64,000 nt of DNA from Oceanobacillus sp. Castelsardo (GCF_001659985.1 NZ_LYCS01000007.1:1-64000), one strand, 5' to 3'. Positions 29,607 to 42,966 are shown, numbered from the stretch's first letter. Notes: generated from the sequence alone by a model not told the origin. Numbers and translations are program-made.

Positions 29607-30560
29607 CTAATCAAAGAGAATACTAACAGATTGTAGTTCATGAACACGAATAATCGCTTCTCCAATAAGCGGTGCTACAGATAATTTAGTTATATTTTCA
29701 ATTTCTTTTTCCGGTGGTAGAGGGATACTATTCGTAACTACCAATTCTTTAATTTGTGAATTCTGAATTCGTTCAATTGCCGGACCTGATAATACAGGGT
29801 GTGTACAACAAGCATAGACTTCCTTAGCACCATGTTCAATTAATGCATTTGAAGCTAATGTAATCGTACCTGCTGTATCTATTATATCATCTATTAAAAT
29901 TGCCGTCTTGCCTTCGATGTTTCCGATGATATTCATCACTTCCGCTACATTTGGACGAGGTCTGCGTTTATCAATGATACCTATTGGAGCTTTTAGACGA
30001 TCAGCCATTCTACGCGCACGAGTAACCCCACCATGGTCTGGTGATACCACAATCACATCTTCTAATCCTTTAGACTCAAAATAATTAGAAAGGATTGGAA
30101 CACCTTGTAAATGGTCAATTGGAATATCAAAGAATCCTTGGATTTGTGGAGCGTGTAAGTCTAATGAAATAACACGATCCGCACCTGCTGTTTCAATTAA
30201 GTTTGCAACTAATTTTGCCGCTATTGGTTCACGTGCACGAGCTTTTCGGTCTTGTCTTGCATACCCATAGTAAGGCATGACAATATTAATTGATTTAGCG
30301 GATGCTCGTTTTAAAGCATCTATCATAATTAATAATTCCATTAAATGTTGATTAACTGGAGCACAAGTCGATTGTATAACGTAAACATCACAACCACGAA
30401 CACTTTCTTCAATATTAATTTGTACTTCCCCATCACTAAATTTTGAAACAGTACATTTCCCCAAAGATACTCCTATATGATCAGCTATCTCTTGTGCTAA
30501 CTTAGGATTTGAATTTAGTGATAATACCTTCAAGGAACCATCGGTATAATTAGATGACAT
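29607..30560 (-). CDS. prs: ribose-phosphate pyrophosphokinase
   Basis: Makes PRPP from ribose 5-phosphate and ATP; feeds purine, pyrimidine, histidine and tryptophan synthesis. The 317-residue product has the family blocks [50 protein letters not shown] and the PRPP-binding loop [14 protein letters not shown]. It follows glmU by 15 bases, so the two are cotranscribed. An identical order is found in B. subtilis. Confidence 0.97.
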   Translation of the reverse strand: MSSNYTDGSLKVLSLNSNPKLAQEIADHIGVSLGKCTVSKFSDGEVQINIEESVRGCDVYVIQSTCAPVNQHLMELLIMIDALKRASAKSINIVMPYYGYARQDRKARAREPIAAKLVANLIETAGADRVISLDLHAPQIQGFFDIPIDHLQGVPILSNYFESKGLEDVIVVSPDHGGVTRARRMADRLKAPIGIIDKRRPRPNVAEVMNIIGNIEGKTAILIDDIIDTAGTITLASNALIEHGAKEVYACCTHPVLSGPAIERIQNSQIKELVVTNSIPLPPEKEIENITKLSVAPLIGEAIIRVHELQSVSILFD

Positions 30561-30575
30561 GAATTTGAACCTCCG

Positions 30576-31955
30576 TTAATCTCTTTTTCTGTTTTTTAGT
30601 TTTGAAGCATAGCCTTCTTTATTCGTTTGCCTTGCCCGAGCAACAGATAGTGCCTCTGATGGAACATCCTTTGTAATCGTAGATCCTGCCGCTACATAGG
30701 AGCCTTTTCCAATGGTTACTGGTGCTATTAAATTAGAGTTACAACCAATAAAAGAATCATCTTCAATAGTAGTTAAATATTTATTTACTCCATCATAGTT
30801 CACTGTAATTGTACCACAACCTATATTAACATTGCTTCCTACTTGTGCATCTCCAATATAACTTAAATGGGAGGCTTTACTTCCCTCACCCATGACAGAC
30901 TTCTTAATTTCAACAAAATTACCAACCTTAGCCCCATGACCAATCGTTGAATCAGGGCGAATATGTGCAAATGGGCCAATGTTAACGCGGTTACCAATCT
31001 TACTATCACTGGCAACACTATGTCTGATAACCGTAGATTCTCCTACTTCACAATTAATTATTTCACTATTAGGGCCAATCTCTGCATTTTCTTTAATAAT
31101 GGATGCCCCTTTAATGATAGTCCCCGGATGGACGACAACATCAGATTCAATGATTACCTCCGGGTGAATGTATGTGTTTTCTGGATCTATGATGGATACA
31201 CCATTTCTCATATGTTTTTCATTAATTCTTTCTTTCATCGTCTTCTCAGCCTTAGCTAAAGCAACACGGTCATTAACTCCAAGTGTTTCATCGAAATGAT
31301 CCGTCATAAATGCAGTAACCTTTTTCGACTGATTACGTAATATTTCAATGACGTCTGGTAAATAATACTCACCTTGTACGTTGTCATTGGATACTTCTTT
31401 CAGGGCTTGGAACAGAGCCTGATTATCAAAACAGTATGTACCTGTATTAATTTCTGTAACTTGGAGTTCCGCTTCATTCGCATCCTTATGTTCAACGATT
31501 CGTTCCACTTCGTTCTCCGCATTACGAATTACTCTACCATATCCAGTAGCGTCATCCGCCTTAGCTGTCAGGATGGTAGCACTTGCGCCTTCTTCTTCAT
31601 GATGTTTAAATAAAGCTTCAAACGTATTATTGGTGATTAATGGAGTATCTCCACAAACGACAATAGTTGTTCCCTCTTTATCCTGTAATAACGATTTTGC
31701 TTGAATAACTGCATGACCTGTTCCTAGTTGTTCTTCTTGAATGACAAATTTACTTTGGTTTCCGATTACTTCTTTTACCATTTCTGCACCGAAACCAACA
31801 ATTGTAACTGTTTCATCTAGATTTAGGGGAGTTAATTGGTCAATAACATGTTGAACCATTGGGCGCCCCATTACAGGATGTAAAACTTTATAAAGCTTAG
31901 ACTTCATTCTTGTACCTTGACCAGCCGCTAAAATCACAGCATACCGATTCGTCAT
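30576..31955 (-). CDS. glmU: bifunctional UDP-GlcNAc pyrophosphorylase / GlcN-1-P acetyltransferase
   Basis: Makes UDP-N-acetylglucosamine for peptidoglycan. The 459-residue protein has the nucleotidyltransferase signature [19 protein letters not shown] at the N-terminus and a left-handed beta-helix acetyltransferase domain after about residue 250 (many hexapeptide repeats such as [40 protein letters not shown]). The frame extends to 32042, but the ATG at 31955 directly follows GGAGG. A sigma-A type promoter lies at 31992-32020. Confidence 0.97.
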   Translation of the reverse strand: MTNRYAVILAAGQGTRMKSKLYKVLHPVMGRPMVQHVIDQLTPLNLDETVTIVGFGAEMVKEVIGNQSKFVIQEEQLGTGHAVIQAKSLLQDKEGTTIVVCGDTPLITNNTFEALFKHHEEEGASATILTAKADDATGYGRVIRNAENEVERIVEHKDANEAELQVTEINTGTYCFDNQALFQALKEVSNDNVQGEYYLPDVIEILRNQSKKVTAFMTDHFDETLGVNDRVALAKAEKTMKERINEKHMRNGVSIIDPENTYIHPEVIIESDVVVHPGTIIKGASIIKENAEIGPNSEIINCEVGESTVIRHSVASDSKIGNRVNIGPFAHIRPDSTIGHGAKVGNFVEIKKSVMGEGSKASHLSYIGDAQVGSNVNIGCGTITVNYDGVNKYLTTIEDDSFIGCNSNLIAPVTIGKGSYVAAGSTITKDVPSEALSVARARQTNKEGYASKLKNRKRD

Positions 31956-31991
31956 AAGGATACCTCCAATTATTACTATTTTCCATAATAA

Positions 31992-32020
31992 AATATATCC
32001 TAAACAAGTTCTGATTTCAA
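31992..32020 (-). promoter_or_regulatory. probable glmU-prs promoter
   Basis: TTGAAA, a 17-bp spacer and TATATT on the minus strand, about 35 bases before the glmU ATG. Since a long repeat separates this operon from spoVG, a local promoter is plausible. Confidence 0.6.
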
Positions 32021-32137
32021 CACATTGATAATTGTAAACCATTGGATATTTACTATTTTGCCCAATTTTTGGATGTTGTTACTAATTTATGTAGATGATT
32101 GTTAAAGAGGGTTACAAAAGGGGTTTTTATTAAGAAC

Positions 32138-32460
32138 AAAGGCGCAAGCGCCCGTTTAGTGACGTATAGACTGCGCCTGGCCATGCCAGGTGGTCCGATG
32201 TTGCCGCGCAAAGCGGCGGTCTTAATCGGACATTCCACTGCCGTAGAAGATAAAGGAAACACGCCTCTTCATAGAGGTGTGCCGACGTTGGCCGCAAAGG
32301 CCGATCTTAGTCGGCCTTCCTTAAACACCGAACCGATGTTGACTTTCACCGCAAGGGTATAAGTGCGACTAAGCCTCTGGTTTCACCAATCGGCAAGTCT
32401 TCTTTATCGCACGGAGGTAAAGGAAGTCTACTAGTCACTGGGCGCTGGAGCCGGACGTGG
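32138..32460 (+). repeat. family-1 mosaic hairpin repeat, copy D (longest)
   Basis: About 323 bp. The left end GGCGCAAGCGCCCGTTTAG and right end CACTGGGCGCTGGAGCCGGA match the other copies. In between come stem-loop modules: CCTGGCCATGCCAGG, GCCGCGCAAAGCGGC inside a GTCCGA...TCGGAC stem, CCTCTTCATAGAGG, GGCCGCAAAGGCC, and a TTTCACCGCAAGGGTATAAG block that also occurs in copy E. It fills the glmU-spoVG gap and carries no conserved frame. Confidence 0.85.
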
Positions 32461-32517
32461 CTATTTCGATATCTAAGGTATTCACAGCCATACAAATTTT
32501 ATAATTTCCTAGAATAT

Positions 32518-32538
32518 AAAAAAAGAAGGCCAACCTTA
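32518..32538 (-). terminator. weak spoVG terminator
   Basis: A short stem AAGG-TTGG-CCTT with a T-rich tail on the minus strand, some 30 bases after the spoVG stop. The stem is short, so strength is doubtful. Confidence 0.4.
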
Positions 32539-32570
32539 TTTAAAAGATTCGACCCCTTTTATTGATCATT

Positions 32571-32861
32571 TTAGGAAGCTCCTGCTTCTTCATATTCAAC
32601 TTCTGCCTCACCCACACGGTGGTATTCTTCTAACACTGCGTCTTGAATCTTCGCACGTGTTCCAGAATTGATTGGATGTGCTATATCCCGGAATTCGCCG
32701 TCTGGAGTTCTCTTCGAAGGCATAGCAACAAATAAGCCATTATTACCGTCAATAACACGGATATCGTGCACTACAAATTCTTGATCCAATGTAATGGATG
32801 CGATCGCACGCATTCTGCCCTCTGTGTTTACGCGGCGCAATCTTACGTCGGTTACTTCCAT
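32571..32861 (-). CDS. spoVG: septation / sporulation regulator SpoVG
   Basis: A 96-residue protein, conserved in Firmicutes, that binds nucleic acid and affects septation, sporulation and virulence traits. Conserved blocks are [39 protein letters not shown] and [10 protein letters not shown]. Its ATG has AAGGTGGTG before it. A near-perfect sigma-H promoter lies upstream. In B. subtilis yabJ lies between purR and spoVG; here it is missing and spoVG has its own promoter after the purR terminator. Confidence 0.96.
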   Translation of the reverse strand: MEVTDVRLRRVNTEGRMRAIASITLDQEFVVHDIRVIDGNNGLFVAMPSKRTPDGEFRDIAHPINSGTRAKIQDAVLEEYHRVGEAEVEYEEAGAS

Positions 32862-32898
32862 GATGTCTCACCACCTTTTCCATTTAAACTTACTAAAC

Positions 32899-32927
32899 TT
32901 ATTCAACAAAATTAATTAAATTCCTGC
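32899..32927 (-). promoter_or_regulatory. sigma-H promoter of spoVG
   Basis: On the minus strand GCAGGAATT, an 11-bp spacer and GTTGAATAA match the sigma-H consensus (RNAGGAWWW, RNNGAATWW) at every defined position. The upstream flank is extremely AT-rich, as in the classical spoVG promoter of B. subtilis. Confidence 0.85.
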
Positions 32928-32976
32928 TAAAAATAGAAAAAAGATTATTTATTTTTCAAAATATGTATTTTCGGTA

Positions 32977-33024
32977 TAAAAATGGAGCCAAAATTCCTAA
33001 GTATTTAAGGCTTTTTGGCTCCAT
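32977..33024 (-). terminator. purR terminator
   Basis: The stem AATGGAGCCAAAA / TTTTGGCTCCATT is followed by TTTTTAT on the minus strand. A second hairpin (AAGGCAT / ATGCCTT) is nearer the purR stop at about 33057-33085. Confidence 0.9.
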
Positions 33025-33099
33025 TATATTTTTTAAGACTTTCTTGCAATTAAAACGAAGGCATCCTTTAGACGAATGCCTTATTTTCTAATCGAACTA

Positions 33100-33915
33100 T
33101 CATACTAAAGAAATATTACCATTTTGAACATCAATCGTTTTATGTAATAGATCTACATTAGATATTTTTATCAAAGAAGTATAGTCCGTAACAACTCTTT
33201 CTTCTTCATCATCATCAGCTTCCGCTAAGACTCCAATAGCTTGTACTTTTGCATCAAATTCTTCTAATAAGCTAATCATACCATTTATCGTACCGCCAGC
33301 TTTCATAAAGTCATCAATGATACATACATTGCTTCCTTCTTTTAAACTTCTCTTCGGTAGCACCATGGTTTGTATTTTTTTTGATGAACCAGATACGTAG
33401 TTGATACTTACGGAAGAGCCTTCTGTTACTTTTGGGTCCCTTCGTACTATCACAACTGGAACATTTAAGAATGATGCAACAGAATAAGCCAAAGGTATCC
33501 CTTTTGTAGCCACTGTTACTACTACATCTATGTTTAATTTTGAGAAACGCGAAGCAAAAACACGCCCAATTTCCCGGACTAGTTTAGGATCTCCTAAAAT
33601 ATCACTCATATAGAGATACCCACCTGGTAGTATTCGACTAGGATCCTCTAATTCATGACGTAGCTTATCAATAAATTCCTTGTTTCTGTCTGACGAAACC
33701 TCCGGAATATACTTAACTCCGCCTCCAGCCCCTGTTGTTCGTTCAAGGTACCCTAATTGTTGGTTTTTTAGGACATGGTCAATGATATCTAAATCTTCAC
33801 TTACAGAAGACTTTGTGGTATCACATAGATTCACGAAAAAAGGTAATTGAATATGTTTTCTTGGGTTTTCCAAAAAGTACTCTGTTAAAATAACTAATCG
33901 GTTACTCCTTTTCAT
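33100..33915 (-). CDS. purR: pur operon repressor PurR
   Basis: Represses purine genes and is released by PRPP. The 271-residue protein has a winged-helix N-terminus (about 1-75) and a phosphoribosyltransferase-fold domain with the PRPP loop VCIIDDFMKAGGTINGM (about 198-214). The fold and length are those of Bacillus-type PurR rather than LacI-type PurR. It follows ispE, as in B. subtilis. The downstream enamine deaminase gene yabJ is absent. Confidence 0.96.
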   Translation of the reverse strand: MKRSNRLVILTEYFLENPRKHIQLPFFVNLCDTTKSSVSEDLDIIDHVLKNQQLGYLERTTGAGGGVKYIPEVSSDRNKEFIDKLRHELEDPSRILPGGYLYMSDILGDPKLVREIGRVFASRFSKLNIDVVVTVATKGIPLAYSVASFLNVPVVIVRRDPKVTEGSSVSINYVSGSSKKIQTMVLPKRSLKEGSNVCIIDDFMKAGGTINGMISLLEEFDAKVQAIGVLAEADDDEEERVVTDYTSLIKISNVDLLHKTIDVQNGNISLV

Positions 33916-33981
33916 TACTACACCTCAAAGCCGTATATTTGTATCTTAATATACCACCTTTATACGCAAATTGGCAAACAC

Positions 33982-34833
33982 TCATCCTAATATCCGAACT
34001 AAATAAACTTCAGCACAGAATCCGCGCATTCCATTATAAATTCTTCGTGCCTTGTTCTCTTGTTCCACTAAACCGTAAACAGTAGGTCCACTTCCACTCA
34101 TTAGAACACCATTTGCCCCCATACCCTTCATCGCTCGTTTTATTTGAAATACCTCAGGATGCATAGAGGAGGTAATTGGCTCTAATGAATTACCCATATA
34201 ATGGCAAAGTTTATAAAAATTGCCTTCAGATAATGCCTCTAACACTTTTATAGTATTAGGGTGATGCAATTCACTCATATTAATCCGATTAAAGACCTTC
34301 CAGGTGGATACCCCAATATTTGGCTTCGCTAAGATTACCCAACAGGGTGGGGGGGATGTTAATCCTTGGATTTTTTCACCATATCCCCTAGCTATAGCTG
34401 TTTTTCCATAAATGCAGAATGATACATCTGCACCTAAAGTTGCTCCTAATTCTGCTAATTCATCCATCGGAATATTTAATTTCCATAACCGATTAAGACC
34501 CCTTAATACCGCAGCTGCATCCGTACTACCCCCACCAAGTCCTGCAGATACAGGTATACTTTTCTCTACAGAAATATGAACACCTTTTTTTACTCCATAT
34601 TTATTTTTAAAAGCCTGTGCAGCTTTATATGCTAAATTCCGCTCATCGTCTGGGACATATCTACTTTCAATTGATATTTCTATTTTATCTTCATGAAGTG
34701 GCTTTAATTCAATACGATCAGATAAATCAATGGTCGTCATAACCATTTCCACATCGTGAAAGCCATCTTCCCTTTTCCGCAATACATCTAGAGATAAGTT
34801 TATTTTTGCTGGCGCCCTCTCAATCAGTGCCAT
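33982..34833 (-). CDS. ispE: 4-diphosphocytidyl-2-C-methyl-D-erythritol kinase
   Basis: GHMP kinase of the non-mevalonate isoprenoid pathway. The 283-residue protein has [14 protein letters not shown] at its start, the ATP-binding [20 protein letters not shown] (about 92-111) and [11 protein letters not shown] near the C-terminus. The open frame runs to 34884, but the ATG at 34833 lies behind AGGTGA and gives the family N-terminus. It is between sspF and purR as in B. subtilis. Confidence 0.95.
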   Translation of the reverse strand: MALIERAPAKINLSLDVLRKREDGFHDVEMVMTTIDLSDRIELKPLHEDKIEISIESRYVPDDERNLAYKAAQAFKNKYGVKKGVHISVEKSIPVSAGLGGGSTDAAAVLRGLNRLWKLNIPMDELAELGATLGADVSFCIYGKTAIARGYGEKIQGLTSPPPCWVILAKPNIGVSTWKVFNRINMSELHHPNTIKVLEALSEGNFYKLCHYMGNSLEPITSSMHPEVFQIKRAMKGMGANGVLMSGSGPTVYGLVEQENKARRIYNGMRGFCAEVYLVRILG

Positions 34834-34914
34834 CCTGTCACCTACTTGTACCATCAAAAGATATCCAAATTGTAACATATTCAAATATAAGAGGCGAGAA
34901 TTTATTCAAGAACA

Positions 34915-34942
34915 AAAGCACTGGGGCTGGTCGTGCGTGGCC
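34915..34942 (+). repeat. family-1 repeat, solo right end
   Basis: The sequence AGCACTGGGGCTGGTCGTGCGTGGCC matches the right terminus of the family (GGGCGCTGGAGCCGGACGTGGC) with several changes. No body of the repeat is left. Confidence 0.55.
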
Positions 34943-34982
34943 TTTCTTTGATAAGGTTTATTATGCCAAATTTCCGTTTAAT

Positions 34983-35021
34983 GAAAAGAAAGGCAATTCA
35001 ACATTATGAATTGCCTTTCTC
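34983..35021 (-). terminator. sspF terminator
   Basis: The stem GAAAGGCAATTCA / TGAATTGCCTTTC is followed by TTTTC on the minus strand. Its 5' arm is also the last codons of sspF. Confidence 0.9.
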
Positions 35022-35186
35022 AGCTATACTTTGTTGAGCAATCTCAACAGCCCTTTTCACCATATTACCAGCATCTCTAGCGGTAATACCTCCCCAGCCA
35101 TCTCGTTGTACAGTGTCGTAAAATCCTAACTCTTTAGCAATCTCTTCTTTCATTTGGTTTGACATCATTCCTCCGCGTCTTGCCAT
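35004..35186 (-). CDS. sspF: small acid-soluble spore protein, SspF-like (alpha/beta type)
   Basis: A 60-residue alpha/beta-type small acid-soluble spore protein, which coats spore DNA. The conserved segments are [21 protein letters not shown] (partly germination-protease recognition region) and [18 protein letters not shown]. The N-terminus MARRGGMMS is as in SspF, located between veg and ispE in B. subtilis. Its last codons form one arm of the terminator. Confidence 0.95.
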   Translation of the reverse strand: MARRGGMMSNQMKEEIAKELGFYDTVQRDGWGGITARDAGNMVKRAVEIAQQSIAEKGNS

Positions 35187-35390
35187 GAAAGAACAACCCC
35201 TTTCAAGTTTGTTTACGACATTTTCAGTTTATGCGATTTAGGCTGGAACACTCTCGGTAATTATATGCAAAAGAGGAAATTTTACTTTTTAAGAAAAAGG
35301 GGGTAGGTTGAGGTTCTTTACACAAACTTAAAATAGTTACCATAAATAGCTCGAGTATTACAAAAGCTAACTATGAACAACAAAAACAAG

Positions 35391-35424
35391 AAAAAACAGT
35401 AGACGAATGGCTGTCCACTGTTTC
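35391..35424 (-). terminator. veg terminator
   Basis: The stem AAACAGTGGAC / GTCTACTGTTT with a T tract on the minus strand, directly after the veg stop. Confidence 0.9.
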
Positions 35425-35428
35425 ACAA

Positions 35429-35686
35429 TTAAATAATGGAAGTATTATGATCTTCTAAAAAATTAATTTCTACCGTTTCAGTTAGTACGTCTGCATAGCT
35501 GTAAGAAACACGCTCGAATGCATTTTCGTCTTGGTCTAACTCGACAATGAATACAGAAGGGTATGTTTCTGCTAAAGTTCCTTGTCGTACAATTGTCTTT
35601 CTTCTACCACCGTTAGCTTTTAATTTAAGCCTTCTTCCTACCTGACCTTCAAGACCTTGCTTAATTTCGAATAATGTTTTAGCCAA
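35429..35686 (-). CDS. veg: Veg protein
   Basis: An 85-residue highly conserved protein, abundant in growing Bacillus and linked to biofilm gene control. It contains the family block [20 protein letters not shown] followed by [19 protein letters not shown]. The frame extends upstream to 35737, but the TTG at 35686 begins the family N-terminus ([14 protein letters not shown]) and follows AGGTGGAG, so it is chosen. Two strong promoters lie upstream. Confidence 0.94.
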   Translation of the reverse strand: MAKTLFEIKQGLEGQVGRRLKLKANGGRRKTIVRQGTLAETYPSVFIVELDQDENAFERVSYSYADVLTETVEINFLEDHNTSII

Positions 35687-35708
35687 TACACTCCACCTCA
35701 CTATGAAT

Positions 35709-35737
35709 AGTATAGCACAAACTTGTATAATAGTCAA
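35709..35737 (-). promoter_or_regulatory. veg promoter, proximal
   Basis: TTGACT, a 17-bp spacer and TATACT on the minus strand, 22 bases before the veg start codon. Confidence 0.7.
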
Positions 35738-35745
35738 AAAGTTAT

Positions 35746-35775
35746 ATTATAACAAGATGTGTTTTTCCATGTCAA
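35746..35775 (-). promoter_or_regulatory. veg promoter, distal
   Basis: TTGACA, an 18-bp spacer and TATAAT on the minus strand, consensus hexamers. The proximal promoter lies right after it, giving a tandem pair and suggesting high vegetative expression. Confidence 0.75.
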
Positions 35776-35872
35776 CAAAGAGTTTTGTCTACTTTTCATA
35801 TTATTTGTCAAAGTTTACAAAATATGTATCGATATTTATGTTTTTATTACATTTCCTTCTAGTTGAACCACG

Positions 35873-35903
35873 ATAAAAAAACTTATCCAATATTAGGATA
35901 AGT
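35873..35903 (-). terminator. yabG terminator
   Basis: The stem ACTTATCC / GGATAAGT with seven T residues on the minus strand, just after the yabG stop. Confidence 0.9.
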
Positions 35904-35907
35904 CCTT

Positions 35908-36792
35908 TCAATCATTATCATTATAATCTACCTCATCATCTAATAAATACGGCATGCCTGTGCGTAGTAAACCTTTCGTTTCTACTCCACCCATTCCCTT
36001 TTCGCCCGTCAACGTATTTCTAATTGCATCCCATACACTTACACGTTCCATGAAAGAGGTATAAGCAATTTTTGCTGCAATATAAACAGGATCTAACGCA
36101 TGAATATTAATTCGCGTTGGGGAACTTGCAAAGTTTGCTCCTGCGCGTATAAGTGATTCAAAATGAGACTGACAAGCTCCTGCAAAGATGACGAGTTGAT
36201 CAAGATTAGGATTGATTCGCCTAGCTTCTCTAACGGTCTCAGCGAAATACCTTGAATGTCGATAGGCCCTTAAGTCCTTTTTTGTTCCTTTATTTTTTGA
36301 GAAAGAATCGTGTCCTGTAATGACAATCACATCTGGCTGAATTCTTTGAACTAATTCGCCAATTTGATTGGGCATATCCTTTTCATTTAAATGGACACCA
36401 TGAACTTGTAAACCTATCCGCTGATAAAGTTCAATACACTTCCTTAAGTACATTTGATCACCATCTAGGTGAAGAACTTTTGCAGGTAATTGAAAGTATT
36501 TTGCATAGTTTTGATATCCATCTGATGCCTGATAATCACGTTTCTCCTTCATTAATTGATAATCTTGGCGAAATAGCCTATACGAGAATTCCTCTTTCTC
36601 CTTTTCCTTTTTTCTTCTTGTTTCTAAATCTCTATCTTCAATTCTCTGGAGGTCTTCTAATGGCGCATCTGCCTCAAGTCGCATCTCTTCTCCATATAAA
36701 TTTGCCATATTATCTTTAATATTTGCAATACGAAATAATAAATCATGGTTATAGGATTTTCTAGTTACTAAATTGTTTTTTGTTAGGTCCAT
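35908..36792 (-). CDS. yabG: sporulation-specific protease YabG
   Basis: A 294-residue cysteine-protease-like protein that processes spore coat proteins. Family features include VITGHDSFSKNKGTKKDLRAYRHS (broken here as VITGHDSFSKN and RAYRHSRYF), VIFAGACQSHFESL with a likely catalytic cysteine, and ANFASSPTRINIHALDP. In B. subtilis it is a mother cell protein made under sigma-K. It sits between rsmA and veg. The ATG is preceded by GGGGTGA. Confidence 0.94.
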   Translation of the reverse strand: MDLTKNNLVTRKSYNHDLLFRIANIKDNMANLYGEEMRLEADAPLEDLQRIEDRDLETRRKKEKEKEEFSYRLFRQDYQLMKEKRDYQASDGYQNYAKYFQLPAKVLHLDGDQMYLRKCIELYQRIGLQVHGVHLNEKDMPNQIGELVQRIQPDVIVITGHDSFSKNKGTKKDLRAYRHSRYFAETVREARRINPNLDQLVIFAGACQSHFESLIRAGANFASSPTRINIHALDPVYIAAKIAYTSFMERVSVWDAIRNTLTGEKGMGGVETKGLLRTGMPYLLDDEVDYNDND

Positions 36793-36919
36793 ACATTCAC
36801 CCCATAGTCTACATTAAAACGAAGCTTACCCACTATAAACTATGAATCGAAAATTGGTTTTGTGCCTTATATAATTGGCAATGTTCGTAAGCACTGTGTT
36901 AATTAAGGAACTCAGTCTA

Positions 36920-38388
<1,469 letters not shown>

Positions 38389-38432
38389 TGCTTTCCCCTA
38401 TCATCAATTGTTAGTTAGCATCTTTTCAAAAG

Positions 38433-38455
38433 GCTAGTCTAGCTCCAGCGCTTTT
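38433..38455 (-). repeat. family-1 repeat, solo end
   Basis: TCTAGCTCCAGCGCTT corresponds, on the opposite strand, to the right end of the family (GCGCTGGAGC). Only this end remains, beside the rpfB terminator. Confidence 0.5.
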
Positions 38456-38462
38456 CAATATA

Positions 38463-38493
38463 AAAATACTCCTACCATTTATCATGGTAAGAG
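38463..38493 (-). terminator. rpfB terminator
   Basis: The stem CTCTTACCAT / ATGGTAGGAG followed by TATTTTT on the minus strand. Confidence 0.9.
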
Positions 38494-38512
38494 CATATAA
38501 CTTACATACATG

Positions 38513-39718
38513 TTAATCAAGGATTTTCACTTGGACATTGCGAACTCCCCAACTGTGTGCTTTTGATTTATTTGGTACATGAACATCAATTCGGCTTCCT
38601 TTAATATTACCACCAGTATCACCAGCAATAGCTTCTCCATATCCTTCTACCCATACCCTTGATCCTAAAGGAATAACATTTGGATCTACTGCAATTACCT
38701 TTTTATTCGGATTAGCCTTCAAATTAATTCCCGTTGCTGTGTAACCAGAACAGCCACTACAGCTTGCTGTAAATGCACTTGCAGTCACGCTTATTGTTTT
38801 TCCACTTGAAGCTTGACTACTTGAACTAGAGGTAGAAGTTACGGATACCATTTGAGCAGGCTCTTTCGTACCAACTGCCACTACGCGATCTACCTTTTCC
38901 TCCTGAATCGCCTCATCTAATAATTCACGGCTCACCTCTTCACCATTCTCTAAAGTAACTTCAAAGGTTTTAAGGACCTTTCCTTTTTTCCCTTCCGTCA
39001 TAACCTTTTCTTTTCCTTTTTCAAGTGAGGAGTCCTTTTTTGTTTCCGTATCAAAAGCTATTTCTTCTTCAAGTTTTTCTTCCTTTTTTTCCACACGGGT
39101 AATGGTTACAGAAGTATCTTTTGTAACTTCATCATCTAATGAAGGAGATATCTTATCTAGTTTGTTTAACTCAATCTTACTTTCTTCTAATAAGTCTTTT
39201 ACCGTTCCACCTGTAACTTGTGATGACTTCTCTTTTCCTCCATCATTTACCGTTACTTCAAATGCCTTTTTCACTTTTATTTCTTGTCCATCTTTTAATA
39301 TGTCATTATTTTGGAGCGACACTTCATCGTATTTCGAGAATGAAAGGCCTAGTTCCTCAATAAATTCTTTTAATGTTTGTGCTGTTGAATAATATGTATT
39401 AGTCTTACCATCTATGTTTAAAACAAGCTGTTTTGCAGATTCATATTCAATTTCCATACCATCTTCAATTTTGGCATTTAAGTTATGGGATAATTCATCA
39501 TAATCCCCTACTTCGATACCTTCCTGATCAAGTAATTCACCAACGGTATTTTTATGTGTCTTTATTTTTTTCTCTTCACCGTTACTTGTCATGGTTACTT
39601 CTACTTTCATTAATTCAAAAACAACCATACTGGTAAATAAAACTAGTGCAAGCACACCTATACTAGAAATAACCAGCTTCATTTTTGATGCCGGCAATAG
39701 CTTTGATAAAAATCGCAT
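38513..39718 (-). CDS. rpfB: resuscitation-promoting-factor-like cell wall protein (YabE type)
   Basis: A 401-residue exported protein: N-terminal membrane segment (about 14-35), three DUF348 repeats (for example KTHKNTVGELLDQEGIEVG, STAQTLKEFIEELGLSF, VTGGTVKDLLEESKIEL), a G5-like region (about 225-290) and a C-terminal 3D domain. The catalytic aspartates of the 3D domain are in DPNVIPLGSRVWV, GDTGGNIKG and RIDVHV. The protein should act on peptidoglycan as a lytic enzyme. Its start is the ATG behind GGGGGG. A promoter lies just upstream. Confidence 0.92.
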   Translation of the reverse strand: MRFLSKLLPASKMKLVISSIGVLALVLFTSMVVFELMKVEVTMTSNGEEKKIKTHKNTVGELLDQEGIEVGDYDELSHNLNAKIEDGMEIEYESAKQLVLNIDGKTNTYYSTAQTLKEFIEELGLSFSKYDEVSLQNNDILKDGQEIKVKKAFEVTVNDGGKEKSSQVTGGTVKDLLEESKIELNKLDKISPSLDDEVTKDTSVTITRVEKKEEKLEEEIAFDTETKKDSSLEKGKEKVMTEGKKGKVLKTFEVTLENGEEVSRELLDEAIQEEKVDRVVAVGTKEPAQMVSVTSTSSSSSQASSGKTISVTASAFTASCSGCSGYTATGINLKANPNKKVIAVDPNVIPLGSRVWVEGYGEAIAGDTGGNIKGSRIDVHVPNKSKAHSWGVRNVQVKILD

Positions 39719-39744
39719 GCATCTTGCCCCCCTTTGTATGAACG

Positions 39745-39774
39745 ATTATATTAACAAATTATGCGTAAAGTAAA
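39745..39774 (-). promoter_or_regulatory. probable rpfB promoter
   Basis: TTTACT, an 18-bp spacer and a perfect TATAAT on the minus strand, about 27 bases before the ATG. The remaining space to 39899 shows no gene. Confidence 0.55.
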
Positions 39775-39899
39775 TGCTTTTCCCTTTACGGTTGCTTTAC
39801 AATTCTATTACGCAAGCCTATTCGACATCGTTTTACATTACTTAAGGGGTGGTGGGAACCATTGATACTAAAAGGTTATGTCGGAATCTAAAAGTAAAA

Positions 39900-39937
39900 T
39901 AAAAATAGAGACCAGCTAAGCGCCGATCTCTATTTTC
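39900..39937 (-). terminator. terminator downstream of tatD
   Basis: The stem AAAATAGAGA / TCTCTATTTT with a T tract on the minus strand. It lies about 160 bases after the tatD stop; the sequence between is AT-rich without a gene. Confidence 0.75.
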
Positions 39938-40099
39938 GCCATCATTCTTCTATTATTTCAATCTAATTTAGTATTATTTTACTAGAATATTACAGTTCTA
40001 TTTCATTTCAGTTCTTTAGATATTAAAATAAGGCATACTTTTATTAAAACGAAAAGAAAATATCAAAAATACATTTCCTAAACGACATTTGAATGAAAA

Positions 40100-40867
40100 T
40101 TATTCTAATCCAAAAAAGCGAAATGCATTTTTTGTAGTTATTTCACTAATTTCTTCATAGCTCATATTCCTTAATTCGGCAATTTTCTCTGCTACTAGTT
40201 TTACATAAGCTGGTTCATTTCTTTTACCTCTATTAGGATGCGGTGCTAAATAAGGTGCATCTGTTTCTATTAATAGGCGGTCTAAAGGAACATATTGCGC
40301 TACTTCTTTTGGTAGAGGGGCATTTTTAAATGTGACAGGTCCTCCCAAGGAAATATAGAAGTTCATGTCTAAACAATCATCAACATATTGGACAGAATCA
40401 CTATAACAATGCATGATGCCTCCAATTTCCTTTGCATCTTCCTCTTTTAAAATTTGAATAATGTCCTCGGTTGCTTCTCGATTATGAATGATGATTGGCA
40501 TTTTTAATTTTTTAGCCAAGCGGATTTGCTTCCGGAAGACATCTTTTTGGACATCTTTTGGTGATTTATCCCAATGATAATCAAGTCCCATTTCACCTAT
40601 TGCTACTACTTTTGGATGTTTTGCTAATACCTCTATCCAATCTAGTTCCTTGTCTGTCATATCGATTGCATCAACAGGATGCCAGCCAACAGCGGCATAG
40701 ATTGTTTCATATGCTTGCGCAATTTCTATGGCTAGTGGGATTGTTTCATGGTCAAAGCCAACTACTGTCATGTATTTTACACCAGCATCAAATGCACGCT
40801 GTATCGTTTCTTCACGGTCTTCTGTAAATTGTCTCGCATTTAAGTGGACGTGTGTGTCAAATAGCAT
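40100..40867 (-). CDS. tatD: TatD-family metal-dependent deoxyribonuclease
   Basis: A 255-residue TIM-barrel hydrolase with the metal ligands in FDTHVHLNARQF, GEMGLDYHWD, IIHNREATED, GGIMHCYSD and LIETDAPYLAP. TatD proteins are 3'-5' DNases linked to DNA repair. It follows metS, as in B. subtilis (yabD). The ATG has AAGGAGG upstream. Confidence 0.95.
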   Translation of the reverse strand: MLFDTHVHLNARQFTEDREETIQRAFDAGVKYMTVVGFDHETIPLAIEIAQAYETIYAAVGWHPVDAIDMTDKELDWIEVLAKHPKVVAIGEMGLDYHWDKSPKDVQKDVFRKQIRLAKKLKMPIIIHNREATEDIIQILKEEDAKEIGGIMHCYSDSVQYVDDCLDMNFYISLGGPVTFKNAPLPKEVAQYVPLDRLLIETDAPYLAPHPNRGKRNEPAYVKLVAEKIAELRNMSYEEISEITTKNAFRFFGLE

Positions 40868-41002
40868 ACGTATAAGTTTACCTCCTTATGAAAAATCCAA
40901 GTTCTAGAAAGAGTGACCTTTTGTATTATTTCTTTATAAGTTAAACACCTTGGTTATGTCGCAGCCTTATATAAATTTCATTAAAAATTACACCATATAT
41001 TA

Positions 41003-42964
<1,962 letters not shown>

Positions 42965-42966
42965 TT

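Noticed and set aside
32053-32362. Two frames within copy D of family 1
   Set aside because: Repeat-derived open frames without binding sites; the modules shift frame between copies.
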